Shown: positions 60,339 through 64,000 of the stretch, piece by piece
Position numbering within the stretch: the first letter of the stretch is position 1
Layout of the letters: each line of letters opens with the position of its first letter
Assembly (NCBI GenBank): GCA_029582155.1
Contig: CM055909.1
Location: 16,216,616 to 16,280,615 of the forward strand
Length of the DNA: 64,000 nt
Direction of reading: 5' to 3'
From: Panopea generosa
Taxonomy: Eukaryota > Mollusca > Bivalvia > Adapedonta > Hiatellidae
Made by a program: the position numbers and the translations under genes
Notes under the pieces: model-generated
The model's input: only the letters and a program-made list of their open reading frames with translations
What the model was told of the DNA's origin: nothing
Database searches by the model: none

Positions 60339-60619
60339 AAACAGTTAAATCATTAATAAGAATTAAGATTTAAGGCAATTGAACCTTAATTTACTGTATG
60401 TTAATATACATGTTTTTAAAAAACATTTTTTTCAAAGAAACGAGGCTTCTCAGGCAAGTGATCCGTTAATTTATAACCTTTCACCACTGATTGTCAATAA
60501 GTGTTGAATGTAGATCTGTAGTAAGATGTTTTGTTGTTCTTGAATACAGTTGTCTTAAACTTTCTATCAATTTTTAGGCATTTTCAGTATGAAAACCAGT
60601 TGTTCATATTGTTGTTGCG

Positions 60620-60965
60620 ATTTAGTCCATCACCTTTTGGCAGAGTTCTGGCCCTTTGATAATTTTTATTGTAAATCTCCTAAATGGTTCTACTGATTTT
60701 GCCCAAACTTGTTAAGGAATGTAAGTATGAAGTCTAGTTGCTCTTATCATCATCACATTCTGCTCCATATAGTTATTTAGAAGTACTGCCCTTTAGTTTG
60801 TTTTTAATGGTAATCCTTGTCAGAACTACTCCTAAAATTTCTGAACTAATGGTGGTCAAACTTGCTAGAAATTATCAACATTAAGTTCAGTTGTGCATAT
60901 TGTCATCTCTGTAGTAGTACTAACATCTCCTGTCAAAACTCATTAATATAATAACATGGATACAA
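60620..60965. repeat. Dispersed repeat, shared with 62850-63400
   Basis: CACCTTTTGGCAGAGTTCTG, TACTGATTTTGCCCAAACTT and GCATATTGTCATCTCTGTAG recur at 62850-63400, where a 46-bp tandem duplication (ACTGATTTTGACCAAACTTG at about 63085 and 63120) is also present. Family unknown. Confidence 0.6.
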
Positions 60966-61079
60966 TAATGCTTCAGGCACAGCGTGGGTATTCACGTCAT
61001 CAGGCACTTTGCTAGTTTCTGTTAAAAACTGGTATCATTAAAATGAATTGAACCATTTGTATATATTTATTATTTGTAG

Positions 61080-61146
61080 ACGCATCTGTGAGTCAACTTA
61101 AGTACTATATGCATGGGTCACAGCTTAGTTCAAGAAAAGACACCAA
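61080..61146 (+). CDS. Weak exon candidate
   Basis: Acceptor TATTATTTGTAG and a near-perfect donor GTAAGT. One frame is open (ASVSQLKYYMHGSQLSSRKD), entering after one base and leaving two. It does not join in frame with any other candidate here, so it may be a cryptic exon. Confidence 0.3.
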
Positions 61147-61571
61147 GTAAGTTGAATATTGAATCTATTTCTGCCATGAAATGTCAATCTCATGTGAGTT
61201 TAGCGGAGATATTCACATAGAAAAGGATCCCAATCTTAATTGTTGTTGTATGGTGTTTAGTGTAGCTTTCGACAATTTTTCGGACAGTGTTGTGAGCACT
61301 GCCACACTGAAGTATCTTGCTGCAAATTATTATAAATCGAGGCACTAAAGGGTCCTCAATCTTAATTGATTTCTTGTGTTTTGAAATAAATTATCAAATT
61401 ATAAAACTTACAAAAAGAATAATATATATATGATTATAAAAGTGTTATAAGAGAGGCAACTATGATAACCTCATCAACCAATAAAATTTTGTTCCACCAG
61501 TATTATGTAAAATGTATATCAGATATGTAACTAACAACAGTTCACTTTAATGATGACTGACTACTTGAAAA

Positions 61572-61795
61572 CCATAAATGATGGATATTGGAAAGTTAAC
61601 CATAATTCGAGCACACCCATCTCTGCAAGTAACTGATAACCTTCCAGGATAAAACAGAGGTGAGAGGCAAATGAGAAGGAGACACAAGGGTGTATATCAA
61701 TCATCACAGAGACTGGCCAGGTGTATATCAATCATCACAGAGGCTGGCCAGGTGAGTATTCAAACTAACCCTGGATTGATGTGTATTATTGAGGG
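61572..61795 (-). mobile_element. tRNA-derived SINE family A with 32-bp internal duplication
   Basis: Contains CGAGCACACCCATCTCTGCA and AGTAACTGATAACCTTCCAG. GTGTATATCAATCATCACAG with AGRCTGGCCAG is duplicated in tandem (about 61690-61752). The tRNA-like head is degraded. Confidence 0.8.
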
Positions 61796-62261
61796 TCTCG
61801 TATAAATTATTTTTTAAATAAAGTATTTATTATTATTGTATTTGCCACTCGAGCGAGAAGATGCGGATTCCATTATTAGCTCAATTTCTGATAGATACAA
61901 GGTAAATAATTGAAGACTGTCAGCCAGTTAACCTATACAGACCCCTACTGTGCAATTTACATATTGTTAATAAACATACTGGTAATGCTATATCTATATA
62001 CTGGTGTATACTGGGGTATGCCAACAACTCTAATATCAGTGTACGTTATTTAATAAGAAGACTCAGGTTAATGAAGTTTAATCTTCCCTAAAGTCCTCAA
62101 TATCTGATACTTCACTGTCAGGATGTTTCTATTTGCACAATTAAGTTTGTAAAAGTTTTAAATTTAAATACTAGAATCATTATTATTCTTACAGCCTGTA
62201 CTATATACATGTACCAATACTCTTTAAGATGTTAGTTGTAAATACTAATTTCAATTTGCAG

Positions 62262-62336
62262 GATGACTTCATCGAATCAATAGCAAGGCCAGGAATTGCT
62301 TCTGGTGCTTTAACCACTTTGTATCTTTACTCTTTT
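62262..62336 (+). CDS. Weak exon candidate
   Basis: Acceptor TAATTTCAATTTGCAG, donor GTAAGT. Twenty-five codons, phase 0 at both ends (DDFIESIARPGIASGALTTL, then YLYSF); the other two frames have early stops. It does not join the SAM frame of the exon at 62661, which requires one leftover base. Confidence 0.35.
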
Positions 62337-62660
62337 GTAAGTTTTAAGTTGCCAAGTCTGCTGTTTAAAGTGGTGATCTAACAGATGCACAAAGACAGAT
62401 CAGCTTAAGGCTTGCTGGGACAAGTACATGGCAAAAGAACTGACCACTACCAGATCTCTGGATAATTTTATAGTGTTGGACTCCTACTCACATTTCAGCC
62501 ACTGTCTCTGTTTCTTGTTAGATTAACTTGAAGATATTCCAGCTGTAGAAATATTTACTTTCTTTAATTTGATTTCAGAAGCAGTAATTAAATATGCCTA
62601 CTACAACAAAATTATATCTTTTTTACTAAAAATAACTTCCTGTTTCTTTACTTTTTACAG

Positions 62661-62737
62661 GTCAGATCTCCATTTCTACTCTCCTGACTTACATAGGACT
62701 TGGGCAGTATGTCAGAGCATTTGAAGACAACATGATA
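62661..62737 (+). CDS. SAM domain exon, N-terminal half (gene 3)
   Basis: Acceptor TTTACTTTTTACAG. In the frame that enters after one base it reads QISISTLLTYIGLGQYVRAF then EDNMI, the typical first two helices of a sterile alpha motif (LxxIGLxQYxxxFxxNxI). SAM domains mediate protein-protein or RNA contacts. The next codon is TGA, exactly where the second half of the domain should begin, and no GT donor lies there. Either the splice is non-canonical, the assembly has an error, or the exon is inactivated. The end is placed at the last domain codon. Confidence 0.6.
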
Positions 62738-63577
62738 TGAAACATTTTTTGTCTGAGCAACCACTGTCAAACATTTTGACCTTTTTTTATATGTCTCAGA
62801 TATATGTAACACTTTCTTGGCAGCTCTACTTCTACTTCTTAACAATTTTCACCAACTTGTCAGGGAGTATCAGCTTGAAGACCAATTGTGCATATTGTCA
62901 TTGCATTCCGGACTATTGACTTTTGGCAAAGTTATGTCCTTTATTTTATTAAGTTGCTAGGGAGCTTCATTATAAAGTTAGTTTTGGCTGAGGCATATTG
63001 TCGTTGTTATTTAGCAGGGTTATAGCTCGTTCATAATTTCAATTGTAAATCTTGTCGGCACTATTCATTCTTAACTGATTAACTGATTTTGACCAAACTT
63101 GTTTGGGAATACCAGTATTAACTGATTTTGACCAAACTTGTTTGGGAATATAAGTATGAAGTCCAGTTTGACTTGTAATTTCTTTCTGGGTTGTGCCCAG
63201 TTGACCTTTTGCCAACTATGGCCTTATAATTATTTTTTAAACATAATTCTTGTCAGCACTACTTATAAACGTCTCGTTTAATTATGATCAAACTAGCTAG
63301 CAGGTATCGGTATGAAGTTCTGTTAATATGCATATTGTCATCTCTGTAGTTGTACTACTGTCATCACTAGTATTTTGTCCAAACTCTTTTGTCAAATGGA
63401 TTTGCTAATTTAAAAATAAAGCTACAGACCCAGTGGGGCATTCATGTTGACATGCACATTCCTAGCTTTAAAATAAATGTCAATTATAGAATTAAATCAC
63501 TGCAGTAAAATTAAATCAACACTGAATAAGTTATTCACATCAATTCCTTTCATTCTATTTTAACATTTTATTCATAG

Positions 63578-63689
63578 ATTGGTATAGAAAATGTGGAACT
63601 GATGACAGAAGAAGATTTTGTAAGGGTTGGCATCTATGTCATTGGCGTCCGACTGGAAATTAAACGGGTCTGTCAGAATTATCTAAAAG
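63578..63689 (+). CDS. SAM domain exon, C-terminal half (gene 3)
   Basis: Acceptor CATTTTATTCATAG, donor GTAATA at 63690. It has 37 codons plus one base: IGIENVELMTEEDFVRVGIY, then VIGVRLEIKRVCQNYLK. The MTEEDFxRxGIxxIGxRxxI pattern is the hallmark of SAM helices 3-5. Placed after NMI of the exon at 62661, the spacing to TEED equals that of a full SAM domain, so the two exons are halves of one domain. The gene continues beyond the window. Its identity is not determined. Confidence 0.8.
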
Positions 63690-63694
63690 GTAAT

Positions 63695-64000
63695 ACTTAG
63701 CTTACAATAAAGTTTTCTCATATAATCTCAAGAATGGATGTTAGAAACTTAATTGAAGAATATGATTAAAAATGTAATTATCAGATTGAACAATATTGTA
63801 TTACTACAAGGCAGGTGAAAGGTTTAAGCCACCATTTGCACATATTTTTGCTATAAAAAAAAAGCTTATAAAGGTGTAATCTTGCCTGTTAATAATAAAG
63901 CTATTGCAAATTTTCTAAATGCAATGCAGCCCAGTTTTAAAGCTATGCCCAAAAGCTGCTGTCTGTTTGTTGGTCATTAATTTTTTCTCTGCTCCATAGC
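63695..64000. other. Intron of gene 3, right window edge
   Basis: AT-rich, no further exon seen before the edge. Confidence 0.5.

Overview
The window is eukaryotic, AT-rich and dominated by repeats. It has no bacterial-style gene arrangement: genes appear only as short exons flanked by GT/AG splice sites. Repeat content (tRNA-derived SINEs, Tx1/L1-like and other non-LTR elements, long tandem arrays ending in hairpins, and the GTGACCTTGACCTTTGAGGT-type repeat) resembles lophotrochozoan genomes, most likely a bivalve mollusc. That assignment is inference; no species can be named.

Host genes. (1) Minus strand, 26.5-31.3 kb: three phase-compatible exons, plus a possible 13-nt microexon, give the last 99 residues of an unidentified helical protein ending at a TGA at 26540-26542. 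(2) Plus strand, 52.3-60.05 kb: an ATG exon under an X-box/TCCCATAATGC promoter and three further exons join in frame into an unidentified 103-residue protein with a stop and AATAAA. (3) Plus strand, 62.6-63.7 kb: two exons that together encode a SAM domain, belonging to a gene that runs off the right edge. The join between them lacks a normal donor. Weaker exon candidates lie at 2.2-2.35 and 18.4-18.6 kb (minus) and at 59.05, 61.1 and 62.3 kb (plus). A promoter-like block lies at 25.4-25.7 kb.

Layout. 0.36-2.2 kb: decayed LINE reverse transcriptase. 4-7 kb: minisatellite, palindrome and low-complexity tracts. 7.36-11.69 kb: a 74-bp satellite that seems to have grown out of a SINE and shows a 589-bp higher-order repeat. 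12-25 kb: SINEs, a TAA-flanked MITE and three arrays with units of about 150-175 bp. 26-34 kb: the minus-strand gene with intronic tandem repeats. 34-38 kb: dispersed repeats and a 572-bp-spaced duplication. 38.3-47 kb: a 7.2-kb Tx1/L1-like LINE (minus) nested in another LINE (plus), with target-site duplication. 47.4-49.2 kb: a 33-bp minisatellite that reads as 11-residue DxDxDG repeats. 49.7-51.6 kb: a 47-bp array interrupted by a TTAA-flanked MITE and a LINE tail. 52-64 kb: the two plus-strand genes, with a 2.1-kb hairpin-ended element in the first intron of the small gene.

Nearly all long reading frames here are products of repeats. The real genes are only visible through splice signals and codon phase. 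All coordinates of diverged repeats are approximate, read by eye.
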